Part shown: one piece after another, positions 19,596 to 32,056 of the stretch
How positions within the stretch are numbered: position 1 is the stretch's first letter
Layout: every line of letters begins with the position of its first letter
Notes under the pieces: model-generated
Told to the model about the DNA's origin: nothing
The model's input: the letters and a program-made list of their open reading frames with translations, nothing else
Databases searched by the model: none
Position numbers and translations under genes: made by a program
Assembly: GCA_030068145.1 (NCBI GenBank)
Contig: JAPJBO010000286.1
Coordinates: 183,656 to 247,655 of the forward strand
Direction: 5' to 3'
DNA: 64,000 bases
Source of the DNA: Diplonema papillatum
Lineage: Eukaryota; Euglenozoa; Diplonemea; Diplonemida; Diplonemidae

Positions 19596-21504
19596 TGTTC
19601 ATGCATGTGGCACTTCTTAACAAAGCGGGTCGTGTAGCCGCCCGGTGCTATATAAATGCCGTTTTCTTTTTGCTTTGCTGCTTCTAGTCGTACCTCCCTT
19701 GTTTCGTCTTCAACCCACCCGCTTCCCGCTTGCAGCTGACATCCGTCAGTTCCTGTTGCGTCAGAGTCGCCTGAGGGTTACCTCGGCAAGATACTGTCCG
19801 TTACCTGGCGGCTGCTGGCGAAGATCGTGTTCGGTCTCCGCCACGCCAGCTGTTCCAGTTTACGGAGGGATTGGGAGACTGCACTCTCGCAGACCTCCTC
19901 TTTGGACCACCTGCGAAGGGTGCTTCGGAGCGCAAATCATTCAAGAGAGGAACATCACACCGGGGGGGATCCTTGGGTCTGACGCATCGGTGTCTGTTCT
20001 CTTTTTTTGGATACGCACCTGCTTACAGTCTCACTGCGGGAATGCTGCTGCGCAGTCGTCAAGCCACCCAAGAACCAGGTGGTTGGGGGGGGTGTCGTTG
20101 GACGGGAAGAAAACATTTTCTTGCAGTCATGACACCAAGAAGTATCCCGCAGACTTTACGTCAGCGACCACAAAAGGCGCAGACAGACCAGTAAGCAGAA
20201 TTCTTTGTAGGAAATGCTCGAGGAGACTGCCAGTTGCGATAGATCAAAAGAAGGTAAATGTGCTGTAGCCCACACGAAACACAGGTAAAATTTGGGTTTA
20301 GTGGCGGGCGTATGCGTTCAACAAAAAAAGACCCACTTTGTAGTTGTATTGTTTTCTCCCCCTCTAGCCTCCTTCGAAATGAGCACAAGGCAGTCCCTCG
20401 AGTATTTTGATTCTCTCCACCACACGCGGGCACTGCGTCCGCACCCAGTGATGAATAGAGGACAGATCAACTGAGCGTATCCCTTTACCCAAAAAAGGCC
20501 GCTTTCTCCTTTTTTGGTTCCTACCGTTTGCAGACTGAAGGAAAGTGAGGAGCACATGCAAGAAAGGGAACAAGAGGGTATGGGCCTCCACTGAAGTTCC
20601 GGGGGGGCTCCCCTTGTGTGGGACAGGGGCAGGGGTAGTCACGCCTTAGTCCTAGGGCTTCTCCCCACCCACCTGCGTGTAGGTGATTGCTACCGCTGTG
20701 ACCGTTCCCGAGAGGGGAAAGGCAACGCAAAACGTCAGACGCGGCCAGCCACTAAAGCAATCTAGCGGATTGCCCTGCAACGTCTTGTTGAAGGCTCGAA
20801 GAAGACGCTGGCATCATGTTTCGGAGGTGATCAGAATTCCGATTCCGAAATAATCAGGGCAAAGTACTAGCACTCAGACAAGGTGCACTGAAGGGAACCT
20901 CACGGAATAGCGGTTGCACGTGAAGAGCGAAGCCAGTGAAAGAAATCGTGAATCCAGGAACCGGGTCTGGTTTCCTGTACACACATCAGAAGACAGATCG
21001 CCGAGGTTGTCCCCCCTCTCCTACCCAGCGAAGAAGCGACGTTCAATCTCCGCGTCTCGCATCGAAGTCAGTACGGGTGACAATCCGACAGGCGTCAAGG
21101 AGAACCCTGGGTCCCTGAGATCCCGTCAGCAGGCCGCTTTGTGTGCCACATCGGCCGTTGCTGGTCGCGGAAAGTTCGAATTATGCCAAGTTGAAGGTTT
21201 TCATGTTCACCAGAATGCAAATAAAGCAACTCAATGCGCAGCCGAATAATCCGATCGGGCGGCGGCGCGCTAAGCACTCTAATTCTCGACTGATTTTGCG
21301 GAAGTCTTCTACGGCCGGCAGGCCGCAGCCAGTAGATCTCGAGATAGTCGCGGACGCCACACAGCACTGGGCGTCGCCCTTCGCCACCGCCGACCACTTC
21401 ACGACAAACCGCGTCCCTGCCGGGCCATCACGCTACTTAGTACGCTTGCGCAGTGCGCGTCTGAACGCGACGACCAAGACGCGGAAGCATGACACTTCGC
21501 GTGC
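19596..21504. other. Intergenic, one more family-B copy (20200-20408), no gene seen
   Basis: The sequence outside the repeat has mid GC and only short frames without features. Bases 19740-20190 carry a longer + frame that ends inside the family-B copy with RILCRKCSRRLPV, so it is at least partly repeat-derived. Confidence 0.4.
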
Positions 21505-21840
21505 GGAGAGATGGCCGCGAAGCCGGCAATGCAGATTATCGCTGCTGAAAGATTCTTTGCATTCTAAACCAAACTAATCCCGACGAGTCCAGTCCACTAT
21601 GCTCCGCTAAGCTCGATCAGAGATAACCGTGAAGCCGGCGCATGCCGATTATTATCGCCACATATGTTCTTTGCATTCTAATCCAGACGATAATAGTCTA
21701 CCACGCTCTGCTAAACTCGATCACGTGCGAAGAGATGACCGCCAACCCGGCGATGCAGAACATCGCCGCACATATCCTTTGCGTTGTCGTCCCAACTAGA
21801 AATCACACCACCAGGCTCTATCAGGGTTGGGTAGGGCGCG
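21505..21840 (+). repeat. Three tandem copies of a 112-bp unit
   Basis: Units begin with GAGATG/GAGATAACCG at about 21505, 21619 and 21731. They share AAGCCGGC..ATGC, TTCTTTGCATTCTAA and GCTC.GCTAA.CTCGATCA. The last unit ends at the start codon of the coiled-coil gene. Inverted relatives occur at 5230-5275 and about 59783-59870 (AGAATGCAAAGAATCTG...GATCTGCATT). Confidence 0.75.
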
Positions 21841-24358
21841 ATGGCGCCAGTGCCGTCCCGGGGCGAACGCCTTCGGCGGATAAACGAGCTCTGCAGCAAA
21901 CTCAGGCGGCCTCTGCCCGAAGGATTGACCAAAGAAGAGAAGAAGCACGTGTGTGCCCTGCAAGACGGCCAGCGGAGAGAGCTTTACTTTCTCTGCTCTC
22001 AAGAAGAAGAGGCCGAGGACGCTGTCCGTGAGAGGATCGACCGCATGATCGACGAGAAGCAGCAGCAGATGGCGAGGTATTCTTTTTAGCCACATGCAAT
22101 ATGTGAGGAAACTGAACCGCCCAAGTAGGACCTTCTGATCATGATGCTCAGGGTAGTGCGGTCAACGAAAACTCTAGTTTCCCTTTCTACTTTCTCCTAC
22201 TCTCGCGGTGTACGGTTTTCAGCGCGACAGCAGTAACTGCCTCCTTAGAGTGCGGGTTACGTTCCCTCTTTCGTGTCACAGTTTGTTCATTCCGTTCGCT
22301 CTTCGGGGCGCGAAGGAGGCGGCTGCCTTTGACACAGGAGAGATCGGGTTGTTGAATTGTCTTGAACTGACAGCGGCATGTGCGCTGGATGCTGGGTGAA
22401 GAACAAGCTCCCCTGGGGGCTAAAAAGGGCTTTGTAGGATTTACTCGAGAGGGCCGTTTCAAGGCACGGCAGCACTAAATCGCGTGGTCCGCTGTCGTAA
22501 AGTTCGCATGACACACAGGAAGCAGGCGTCGACATACCGGCAGTCTGAAAAGCGGTGTAAGAAGGCAAGGAAGCGAGCTGACGAGAGGCGAATGCGGCGG
22601 GTGTTCGAAGTCAGCAACCGGCTCACCACCTGGGAGGCGAACCTTGGCCGTGCCAGCCTGCGCCGCCGCGCCGCGCAGGAGGACAAGGCGGAGCGAGAGG
22701 CCCTGCGCAAGCAGCGGCTGCACCCGCAAGGGCAAACCTGCCTCGATGACGACCGATTCGCCAGGCGCCGTACAGTGCGGGAACAGGTGTGTGCCGAGAA
22801 AGGGTGGGAGGGATCGAAGACAATCAGAGAGGGATCGTGCTCTGACAATAGGACAATCAGGAAGGGATTGTGCTTTGACAACAGGGTGGCAAACAGTGCT
22901 GGCAAACAGTGCTGGCAAACAGTGCTGGCAAACAGTGCTGGCAAACAGTGCTGGCAAACAGTGCTCTGACAACAGGACTCTGATAACAGGGCAAACATTG
23001 CTCTGACAACAAGACAAACAGAGAGGGATTGTGCTCTGACAAGACAAGCAGAGAGGGATCGTGCTCTGACAATAGGACAATCAGGAAGGGATTGTGCTCT
23101 GACAACAGGGCAAACAGTGCTCTGACAACAGGGCAAACAGGCAAACAGTGCTGGCAAACAGTGCTCTGACAACAGGGCAAGCAGTGCTCTGACAAGACAA
23201 ACAGAGAGGGATCGTGCTCTGACAACGAGATTCGAGGGCACACCGACCTCTAGAGAACGGCGCGAAGAGTCCGAAAAACACTCGCAGACGCTAGAGCGCA
23301 AGGCTCTGCTCGACGACGAGCGTGATCATGCGCTGCAAGAGTCGATCCAGTCCCGCCAGAGCTGCCAGGAATACCGCCGGAGCCTGCTGCTGCAGTCTCT
23401 TACCGAGCGCCCGCGCACGCAGGCCTCGCATGGCGAGTACGGCACGTACAGCGGCACGTTGCAAACCGCATCGGCGGCAGCGACGCAGCGGCTGTACCCA
23501 GTCGAGGGCAAGCTCGGTTACGAAGAGAGGCTCAACGCGTACCTCGAGCGGGATCAGGTGTGTTTTGCGCGTCGCCACCCTCCACCTTCCTGCTCGTCCG
23601 ATTGTCACCTGAGCATTCCCTCGCGGTAGTGACATCAGTTGTCGTGAGGTGTACGCGTAAGGGACTACGCTGTACCGGTAGATGGGTTGGTAGATGGATG
23701 GCTGGTACCCAGCACCACAGCATCCCTGATACCATGCATCAGCAGTGCATGCGTCACTACGACGTGGCATCCGCAGCAGTGTGGCTTGCATCACAGCTCT
23801 CAAGCGAACTTAAACTCTAAGAAGGTGTCACGGGCCAATCTTGCGGGTCACCCTTCAATGTATTGTGCAGGCTAAAAGACGTAGACAGTTAGGGTTGATC
23901 AGAATTCCTCCCCTGAAATGACACACGGTAAATACAAGTGGGGAAACGGTCAACCGGCACGCACGAACAAAACGAAGCTCCTGTCCTTTTCACCCCGCAA
24001 TCCAACATAGGAAAGAAATGTCCGTGTCAGACGGAGGCTAGACGCGATTGACGTGGAAATGAAGTCAATGGGCCTCGAAGCCTCAGAAAGGCAGCGCAAG
24101 GCGACCGAAGACCGAGAGGCCGGGATCCTGGACCACATCCTGCGGCACGAGCACATGGAGCACGAGAAGAGGCTCCGCACAGACGCGGTGCTCTCCGTAA
24201 AGAGTGAGCGGACGAACGCGTTGCTGGCGACCCGGCAGCAGAACAACGCCACGAGGCACGAAGGCGCGTGCGTCCGGCGGGCGCAGCGTGACGAGGACAA
24301 AGCGACGAAGCGCAAGCTTATCGCTTTGTCCCACATGGGTGTTTCCGTCGCGGGGTGA
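21841..24358 (+). CDS. Four-exon charged coiled-coil protein, function unknown
   Basis: Exons: 21841-22076, 22519-22786, about 23237-23557, 24011-24358. Junctions are AG|GTATTC...ACACAG|G (phase 2), CAG|GTGTGT...AG| (phase 0) and CAG|GTGTGT...CATAG|G (phase 0, after a C/T-rich tract). The frame is continuous through all of them to TGA, about 390 residues. The third acceptor is uncertain (after 23236 or after 23287, both in frame). The protein is dominated by Glu/Arg/Lys/Gln helices: exon 1 RERIDRMIDEKQQQMAR, exon 2 RRRAAQEDKAEREALRKQ, exon 3 RKALLDDERDHALQESIQ, exon 4 ERQRKATEDREAGILDHIL. It has trichohyalin/cilia-protein character, but no family is recognised. Intron 2 holds a satellite and intron 1 a repeat-G copy. 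A decayed second copy of exon 4 follows. Confidence 0.7.
22871..23225 (+). repeat. Intronic short-unit satellite
   Basis: Direct repeats of TGGCAAACAGTGC (13 bp, about six in tandem from 22890) are intermixed with TGCTCTGACAACAGGGCAAAC-like units. They fill most of intron 2 of the coiled-coil gene. They create long spurious minus-strand frames rich in Cys/Leu/Ser. Confidence 0.85.
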
Positions 24359-24502
24359 TGCGCGAATCTGCCTGCCTTGCATACGTGTTTCTGTCGGACT
24401 GTGGTCACAGTGTGGTGTGCGATCTTGCAGTGCCGGCATGCTAGCTTGTTGACTGTGCTAGCGGAGTTCATCGCAAGACTGCCGGGTCGTGCCTACCTTC
24501 AT

Positions 24503-24945
24503 CCAAAGGCAGCGCAAGGCGACCGAAGACAGGGAGGCTGGGATCCTGGACCACATCCTGCGGCACGAGTACATGGAGCACGAAGAGGCTGCGCACAGAT
24601 GCTGCGCTCTCCGTAAAAAGTGCGCGGACGAACGCACGTTGCTGGCGGCCCGGCAGCAGAGCAACGCCACGAGGCACGAAGGCGCGTGCGTCCGGCGGGC
24701 GCAGCGTGACGAGGACAAGGCGACGAAGCGCAAGCTTATCGCTTTGTCTCACATGGGTGTTTCCGTCGCGGGGTGATGCGCGAATCTGCCTGCTTTGCTT
24801 ACGTGTTTCTGTTGGACTGTGGTGTGCGATCTTGCAGTGCCTGCATGCTAGCGTGTACCCGCCAGACTGTGGCACGTGCAAACATGCGTGTTCCGTCAGA
24901 CTGTGGTGCGATCTTGCTATACCTGCAAGCTAGCGTGTTGACTGT
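24503..24945 (+). pseudogene. 3' echo of coiled-coil gene exon 4
   Basis: Bases 24506-24775 repeat 24085-24358 (AAAGGCAGCGCAAGGCGACC through the stop GGGGTGATGCGCGAATCTGC) and continue into the 3' UTR. There are several substitutions, and small indels change the frame in the middle, but the C-terminal peptide KATKRKLIALSHMGVSVAG is preserved. UTR phrases repeat again near 24880-24950. It lacks the first part of the exon and any upstream exon. Confidence 0.85.
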
Positions 24946-26403
24946 AGTGTGTCCTGGTGGGTGTTCATTTTGCCCAGTGGAATTCGTCGCACCTTTATCC
25001 AGAGGTGAAATACGACCGCAGGAGTCTCCTGCGAAGAGCATGCGACAAGAATAAAACATGAACCAGAACGTGGGTATCCAACATGGTCAAGATACCGTCG
25101 GAAGCAATTATCAATGGCGTCTTAGGATCGAGGGAACGCGTTTTCAGCTCTGACGGCACTCCCAGAAGACAGGAAGTCTAAATTTTAATGTTCAGGGGGA
25201 TGTCCATTTGCAAGTCTGCAAGGCACCTCACGGGGAACATTATCTGTGAGCATTCCGCTGCTCTTCTCCCAATGCATTGCCTTGCGATGCAACAGTCTGG
25301 GATCCACCTGACCCTTCCTACCTAAGTTCCTTCTTCTGCGACAAGTTGTTTTCTTCCGAATTCAACGGCCTGTCCTCAGTCAAGTTGTCCCCCCTGCTTC
25401 GTTTGCCGTTTGTAACAAGCGACGCCGCTGGTAGGGCAGCAATCATCAATAATATTGCCAAAAGGAGGAGAGCCCGCGAAACAACGTGTCAACACACGCC
25501 TGCCAGGCGGTCTCGTACGTCAGTCAGAACGCCCCCGGCTGCGCCACCATCGGTGCAACAATCATCTTTGACTGAGCCGCGGCTCGCTCCGCGCCCACGA
25601 CGTAACGACTTACGCCCGCCGTAGTAGTACGGGACAGTAGTGGGGCGACCGGATACTCCCCGGAGAGATGGTCCCTGCACTCTAACTCGTCTCTTTCTCT
25701 CTCTCTCAATAATGGTGCGAGATCAGGCAAACCTTGTGCACTAGCTTCGTTTAAACGTGAATCTAATAATCAGGGCTTAACCCAAATTCTCGCTTTGATC
25801 CACGTTGAACCGGAAACGGATCATCCCAACCCCATTCTACACCACCCCACAAGGAAGTGGAAAGTTCGTGCCCAGCAGAGAACGACGAACAGCAGACCAG
25901 CTAACCAACGGACACAGGACCAGACGTCCGTAAGGGGTTAACGGTATATTAGCATAACTACTTCTTTGTTGGGCCACGAGGATGTAGCCCGCCAATCCTA
26001 CAACTCAATGTCGACGAACGCAATTGCGAGGCGACGATCAAGTAACGCCAGCCCGCAGTGCTTGACTGCCTGCACGACAGGAGGACCGAAGCCAAGTCAA
26101 TAGAAGGAGGTTCAGCGACCTTGAGGCAGTGTGCTGCGGTTTTCAACTCGACAACCCGCACAGGCAGGGCAAAAGCACCGTGTAGAAACAAATTCCAACC
26201 GCAAAAAGGGCAGCCGATCTCATTCATCTGTAGTATCTCGTGTAGTGTCTACTTAGCAGCTGAGATTGGTTGTTCCCCGTGGGCGTGTACTTCGGCGCTT
26301 AAGCTGGAGGCGTGTGTGCGGCGTGTCAGGCTGCGTTGGGGTTTTCGACTCCGCAATGGAGAGCTGCGCAAAATTCAAGATCTGGGGGGTAATCTTGTCG
26401 ACT
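24946..26403. other. Intergenic; second copy of the 13485 repeat at 25598-25710
   Basis: No gene is supported. The repeat copy ends in a CT microsatellite. The rest has no recognisable feature. Confidence 0.4.
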
Positions 26404-26419
26404 ACCCAATAATGCGGGG

Positions 26420-26535
<116 letters not shown>

Positions 26536-28144
26536 TCGATGCCAAAAGGGGGGGGGGGGGTTTGGGCGGAAAAATCCCCGCATAGTTCACCAGGGTCTGA
26601 CGGGTACTGAGGCCCCATACCCTTCCTAAAACATCATTCTGCGTTCAAATACGCCCTCAGAAGCCTCCGGAGAGCCTTCTATGATGTCCCAAATGCGATT
26701 TTGTGGGTTTTTAGGGGGTCCCCCCGTCTGCTGGCCGTAAACCGCCATAGAAGACACATATGCAACCTGATGCTGGGTCGCTCCTCGGAGCAAAATCTCG
26801 GCCTAAACACACGTTTTCGGCGTTCTCTATCATTCTCCAGGTGCATTCGACCCTCGGACTTCATAAATTATCTCGCTTACAGGTGTTCCGGGGTGTGCAA
26901 AAACAAGGCGAATGGACCCTACAGACCGTACCACGCCCTGCCTGTCTATACAGGCTTTGGGGTCAAATTGCGCCGCCTTGGCGCCATGTGCACCGTTTTG
27001 GTCTCGTTCGTGCTGCTTTGGGATCCACTAAGAACTCTGGTCTGATTTGCGGGACGCTTTGCTCGGTTTTGGTGCCCACTTTCACCGTTCAAAGTGCATC
27101 CAGTGGTGAAGACTTTGCGCCGAAGCAGGAGAGGAAGCGACCCAGTAGGCGCCACTTCACCGTGAGCGGGTCTCGGAACAGAACTCAAACTGTCCCAGGT
27201 GATACTGCCGACCATGGCGGGTGTGTGCGCCACACAGTTTGTCTGACCAAGCTCACTGCACAGGAGCTTGCCACACATCCCTCGGGTCATGTGCCGCCTC
27301 TGCAAAGTCATCCAGCGAGAAGCACTTTGCAGCCATGGGTGAGAAAGGTGCCAGAAGGGAAGACATTGCCAGGAAAGCTCTGAAAGCCTGCCCTGAAAGC
27401 GGTGAAGCCTGCTTCAAAATCATGAAGTGAACGCGTCGTAGTCAACCGCTTCGACGACGTTTGAGAACGGCTGATGATCGCCTGTTACTTAACGCTTGTC
27501 CTACTTCGTTCACCAAGCCTTGCAGAATCACCAGAGTAGCATAACATGATGCAGGTAGAAGCCTAAACAGGCCTTAGAACAGTGAAAGTGGGCGCCAAAA
27601 CCGAGGAAAGCGTCCCGCAAATCAGACCAGAGTTCTTAATGGACCCCAAAGCAGCACAACCGAAGCCCGAAACGGTGGATGTGGCGCCAAAGCCGGTGCA
27701 ATTTGACCCCAAAGCCTGTATAGACAGGCAGGGCGTAGTTCGGTCTGTCCCCAATGCAGGGGGCCATTCTCCTTATCTTTGCACGTCCCGGAACACCTGT
27801 GAGTGAAAGAAACCACGAAGCCCGAGGGTCGAATGCGCCTGGAGAGTGCTAGAGAACGCCGAAAACGTGTGTTTGGGCTGGGATCTTGCACAGAGAAGCG
27901 ACCCAGCTTCAGGTTGCATATGTTTCTACTATGGCGGTTTACGGCCAGCAGACGGGGGGACCCCCTAAAAACCCACAAAATCGCATTTGGGACATCATAG
28001 AAGGCTCTCCGGAGGCTTCTGAGGGCGTATTTGAACGCAGAATGATGTTTTAGGAAGGGTATGGGGCCTCAGTACCCGTCAGACCCTGGTGAACTATGCG
28101 GGGATTTTTCCGCCCAAACCCCCCCCCCCCCTTTTGGCATCGTA

Positions 28145-28267
<123 letters not shown>

Positions 28268-28541
28268 CCCCCCGCATTATTTACGCAGTATTTTCAAGAA
28301 GAATAAGCAAGCTGACTGAACGAACGATGCAGTAAGCTTCCCCCAATTCCCTGACCACACACGAAGCGGAACTTTATGCCGCAACCCCTTAACCCGGGCG
28401 GCGGCGCTTTGGCATGAGCCAGGAACCTCAAGGGGAGCAGCGCGAGAGGCATCATCCACGCTTCAAAAGGCCCACGCACACGAAGCGGAACTTTACAAGC
28501 GTCGAAAGGCACCATTCTGTACGCCCATGAGGGATGTTGTA

Positions 28542-28698
28542 AAGGGGGGGGTCGAATAATAACACCTGTGTTATTATTCGATTTGTCGAATACTGAAAAC
28601 AGTTCCGGGTAGCCGAACAGTAGCAGAATCGAATAGTGGTCGTGTTTTTTAGACAACCAGACGTGTGTCGAATAACTGTTGTTGTTCGACCCCCCCCC
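28542..28698. mobile_element. MITE family E, copy 2
   Basis: See 17445-17600. Left end AAGGGGGGGGTCGAATAATA. The right end is GTTGTTGTTCGAC plus a C run. The middle shares CCGGGTAGCCGAACAGTAGC. A family-D copy follows at 28799-28907, separated by a C18 run. Confidence 0.7.
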
Positions 28699-28907
28699 AG
28701 TGCTGATGCTAAGGCCCCTAAACTCGGCATCGTTGTCAGCCGGACGGCAACGAGGGGTGGGTGGGTACCCCCCCCCCCCCCCCCCTAAACACCCCACGCT
28801 GATGATGGTCCGCCTTATGTGTCCGTGGCTTAAAGGACCGAAACACGGCGCAGACGGGACCAGTGCGGTGTTGAGCACATACCCATTCCAAGCACGTTCT
28901 TGCAAAC

Positions 28908-30149
28908 CCCCCCCCTTTAAACACAAGACACAGGAAAAGAAAGGGCCACACGAGTGAAAGAAAGAGAGCACCACACACCTCCACCTGTTTGGGTTATGGG
29001 CAACCTGCGCGGCTAGCAGCGCTTCTGAGCTCTGCGTGGGCCATCCTAACCTGAACGGAAGACTTGCCGCATATTCAATACCCCCTACCAGACTCATTTA
29101 GAGTCGACTAGATCGAGGCACCGAAAAATAGTTCTATCCGCGAACCCCCCCCATTCACGCATTTCCTTTTTTGTTGTTATTTTTCCTTTTGCTGCCCTCT
29201 TCCCCCGCAGACGCAGTGTTCAGTCTGCGCAAAAAAAGAACTTAGATTTCTCACCCCCCCCCCTCCGCAAACGACTGCGGCACCCAGCGGCGGTCCCCTT
29301 TTTGCAGGAGGAGGAGCAGGGAATTGCTCAAACAAGTCTCTTTTTTTTTCACAACAAGTAAAAGAATATAAAGCAAACCTGCGCATTTAGTAGCGACGTG
29401 GAGTGTACTACTCTCTGCGCGGAACCAGTTGCTGCTGATCTGCTGAAGGGTCGATCGTTGCGAGACGTAAAGTGTTTTTCGAGTTCGGAAGTTCTACAGG
29501 ATACGATATTTCGTGTCTGCTTTGGACAGCCAACCTTTCGTTCGTGCCGACTGCGAAGCACTGGCAAGGGGCCGTCACTCAATGTACGAGCTTTACCTGG
29601 GCGGCCGGCGCATCGACGATGGTGCTGCTGCCAGCGCGGGTGAAATGGCTATGGTAGCAGCGGCCACCCCCGCTCACCGAACAATGTATGTTGTTTCTTT
29701 TTTTCTCGCGCTTCCGGTCGTCAATTCAGGGTCATCATCATCATCATGGGTGCCACGCGCGGTTACACACACGCACATATTTTAAAGGGGAGCGGTCGGC
29801 AGCATTGCAGAATGCTTCGCGACAAGTGGATATTCGCGCCACTACCCGTGCGAGCGAGTCTCGGAACAGGACTCGAAACTGTGACCCAGGTGGCGACTGC
29901 CGACCGTGACGGGTGCTCGCACCAGGAGTTGGGAGCAGCTAGTCCAAGTTCATTGCACAGAGAGAGCTTGCCACATCCTCGGGTGAGATGTGCCGCCTGT
30001 GTAAAGACACTCAGCTGTTGTACGGGGCCGAAAACCCCGTGCAGCTAACACCGCAAGATGAAAACAGAAGTCTTGAGCCGAGTGCCGGATGGAGAAGCAG
30101 ACAGCCTCCCACGCTCTTTCCGTTCCCCGAAAGATCCCGCCCCACCCAC
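28908..30149. other. Intergenic; possible single exon and a repeat shared with FB1
   Basis: Bases 29530-29685 (between CTTTGGACAG and GTATGT) encode a coding-like peptide containing RHSMYELYLGGRRIDDGA. This could be an internal exon, but partner exons were not found. Bases 29850-30020 are the sequence shared with the FB1 core (CGGAACAGGACTC, GACTGCCGACC, GAGCTTGCCACA.CCTCGGG, ATGTGCCGCCT). A CAT microsatellite lies at about 29733-29748. Confidence 0.3.
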
Positions 30150-30567
30150 CCTCCGTGTGTACTGTATAGTACAAATGCACACAGATCGCGGAAACTAACA
30201 CACATCAACAATGTATAGGGGCCAGACACAATAGGAGGAGAAGAGCCCGGCAAGAGAAAACACAAGTACAAATGCAACGCAACTACAAACGACAAACACA
30301 AGTTCAAACACCATAAAGCAAGCTCAGTGACAAAATACAACCCGAAACGCAACTGCAGTCTTAGTAGTCCAGATCAGGGGGGGATTAGCTTCTGTATCCA
30401 CATTTGGACCTCGCAACTGCTGCCGAACAGCGCAGCCGAACGCTCCGGCGTGAAATGGTTCGTCGGGCAGAGAACTAGCACACACTAACAACGAAAAGAG
30501 GGCCAGACACAATAGGAGGAGGAGAGCCCGGCAAGAGAGAACCCGGGCACAAAATCAATGCGAAACG

Positions 30568-30576
30568 TAATTACTA
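30568..30576. other. 9-bp target-site duplication, left side of FB3
   Basis: TAATTACTA here and TAAATACTA at 32057-32065. The uninterrupted neighbouring echo copies have TAACTACTA at the same place (about 32687 and 33320). Confidence 0.8.
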
Positions 30577-32056
30577 GGGATAATTAGCTTATAGCCACCA
30601 AGAAACTTTTTATTTAGCTTATAGCCACAAAAAACTTTTTATTTAGCTTATAGCCAGGAGGGCCTGAAACTTTTTATTTTAGCTTATAGCCACAAAAAAC
30701 TTTTTTATTAGCTTCGAGCCACATTTTGCAAATTTTTGGTCATTTTTCTGGGTTGGCAAAATTTTGGCCGAAATTTTGGTCAAAATGTTGGTCAACTTTT
30801 TGGTCGCTTTTTTTGGTCAAAATTTTGGTCAATTTTTTTGGGATTCGAACCATTTACCCAGCCATTGACTGTGACAACTGTGCGATTTGGATTCGAACTC
30901 AAGTTTCCAATTTCAAGTTTCAAGTTGCAAGTTTTAAGCTTCAATGTGTATGGAGTCAACGTGATTCTGGGGTAGCGTCTAATCTCATCCCATTTCAACT
31001 TTGCCTAGGTCTCGTTTACTTGGACCCCCTTTCTGCCGATTTGCGACTGCCGATTTGCGGCGCAACACTTTGGCAACCATTGCGTTGTTAACTCTCTTGA
31101 CCTCCAACAACCTTCTTCGTCAGCGAGTTCGTGGCGGTGTTCGTGACAGGGACTATCAGATTCCTGCAACCCGGCGGCATCTGGACGGCCGTAGTGGGAG
31201 CAAGGGGTGCAACACGCTAAAAGACTGGAAGTACCGGGCATAAATGTTGCGCATACAGGTGCTGAAAGAGAAACCGGGAAACATGATACATAGCGCAGAG
31301 TTCACTTTTCGATGACACTCTCTTTAACGCAAACGGCGGCAAGCTCTTTGTGGACGATTTTTCAAGTCGGTTCTTATGTAGCCTTCGGGCGTCAACACAC
31401 GTGGGTGACCCTATCTAGACTGTTTCGAGTATCAGACTCCAAAAATTCAAGCAATGATAAGATGATACGACTGTGTCGAGTGATGAGATGATAAGACGTG
31501 GAGATTTTTTGGTTGGACTCGCTCCGGGTGGGCGGCGGCTGCGGACGGTCTTTCAATCATTTGTAAACAATCAACGAGAAGAGTAGTATGTGCTCACTTC
31601 TCTTCTGTCAGCTTTATTGTGTACCGACGGTTGAGTGGGATCCTCCTCATGAGGGCACTAGGAGGGCACCCTCGAATAATTGAAAAGTGGTGTCCATCCT
31701 CGTGCAGCAGGTACACAGTTGCTGCCGCAGGTTTCCCACTCCAGTAGCTGGCACAGCACGGCAAAGGGTTTTCTAGGTTCGAATTCCGTGTGTGATTTTT
31801 CTCAGATTAACAATTGACCAATTTTTTTGACCAAAGATTTTACCGTTTTTTTTTGACCAAATTTTTTGGCCAATTTTTTGACCAAAATTTTTTGACCAAG
31901 TTTTCACCAGGTGGCTATAAGCTAAAAAAAAAGTTTCAGGACCTCCTGGCTATAAGCTAAATAAAAAGTTTTTTGTGGCTATAGGCTAAATAAAAAGATT
32001 TGAAAGTGCTATAAGCTAAATAAAAAGTTAGCAGGTGGCTATTAGATAAAAAGCCC
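30577..32056. mobile_element. Mutator-like foldback element FB3 with subrepeat-built inverted arms
   Basis: The left end GGGATAATTAGCTTATAGCC starts an arm of four-to-five units of TAGCTTATAGCCACAAAAAA+CTTTTTATT, then an array of TTTTGGTCAA-type units (about 30740-30845). The right arm (about 31800-32056) is the inverse: GACCAAATTTTTTG units, then GTGGCTATAAGCTAAATAAA units, ending AAAAAGCCC. 9-bp duplications flank it. A G-starting end plus a 9-bp duplication is typical of the Mutator superfamily. The core (30850-31795) has no recognisable transposase; a weak frame lies at 31001-31243. Partial relatives occur at 61310-61450 and 63735-63955. Confidence 0.85.

Noticed and set aside
22459..23301. 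280-codon minus-strand frame rich in Cys, Leu and Ser
   Set aside because: It is the complement of the intronic short-unit satellite and the antisense of coding exons; its repeated peptide follows the DNA repeat.
30830..30900. tRNA-like T-arm phrases (ATTCGAACC, TTCGAAC)
   Set aside because: No matching acceptor stem, D-arm or anticodon arm could be paired around them; they lie in the FB3 core and recur diverged at 63910.
31740..31800. GGTTCGAATTCC, possible tRNA T-arm
   Set aside because: No cloverleaf could be built from the flanking sequence.
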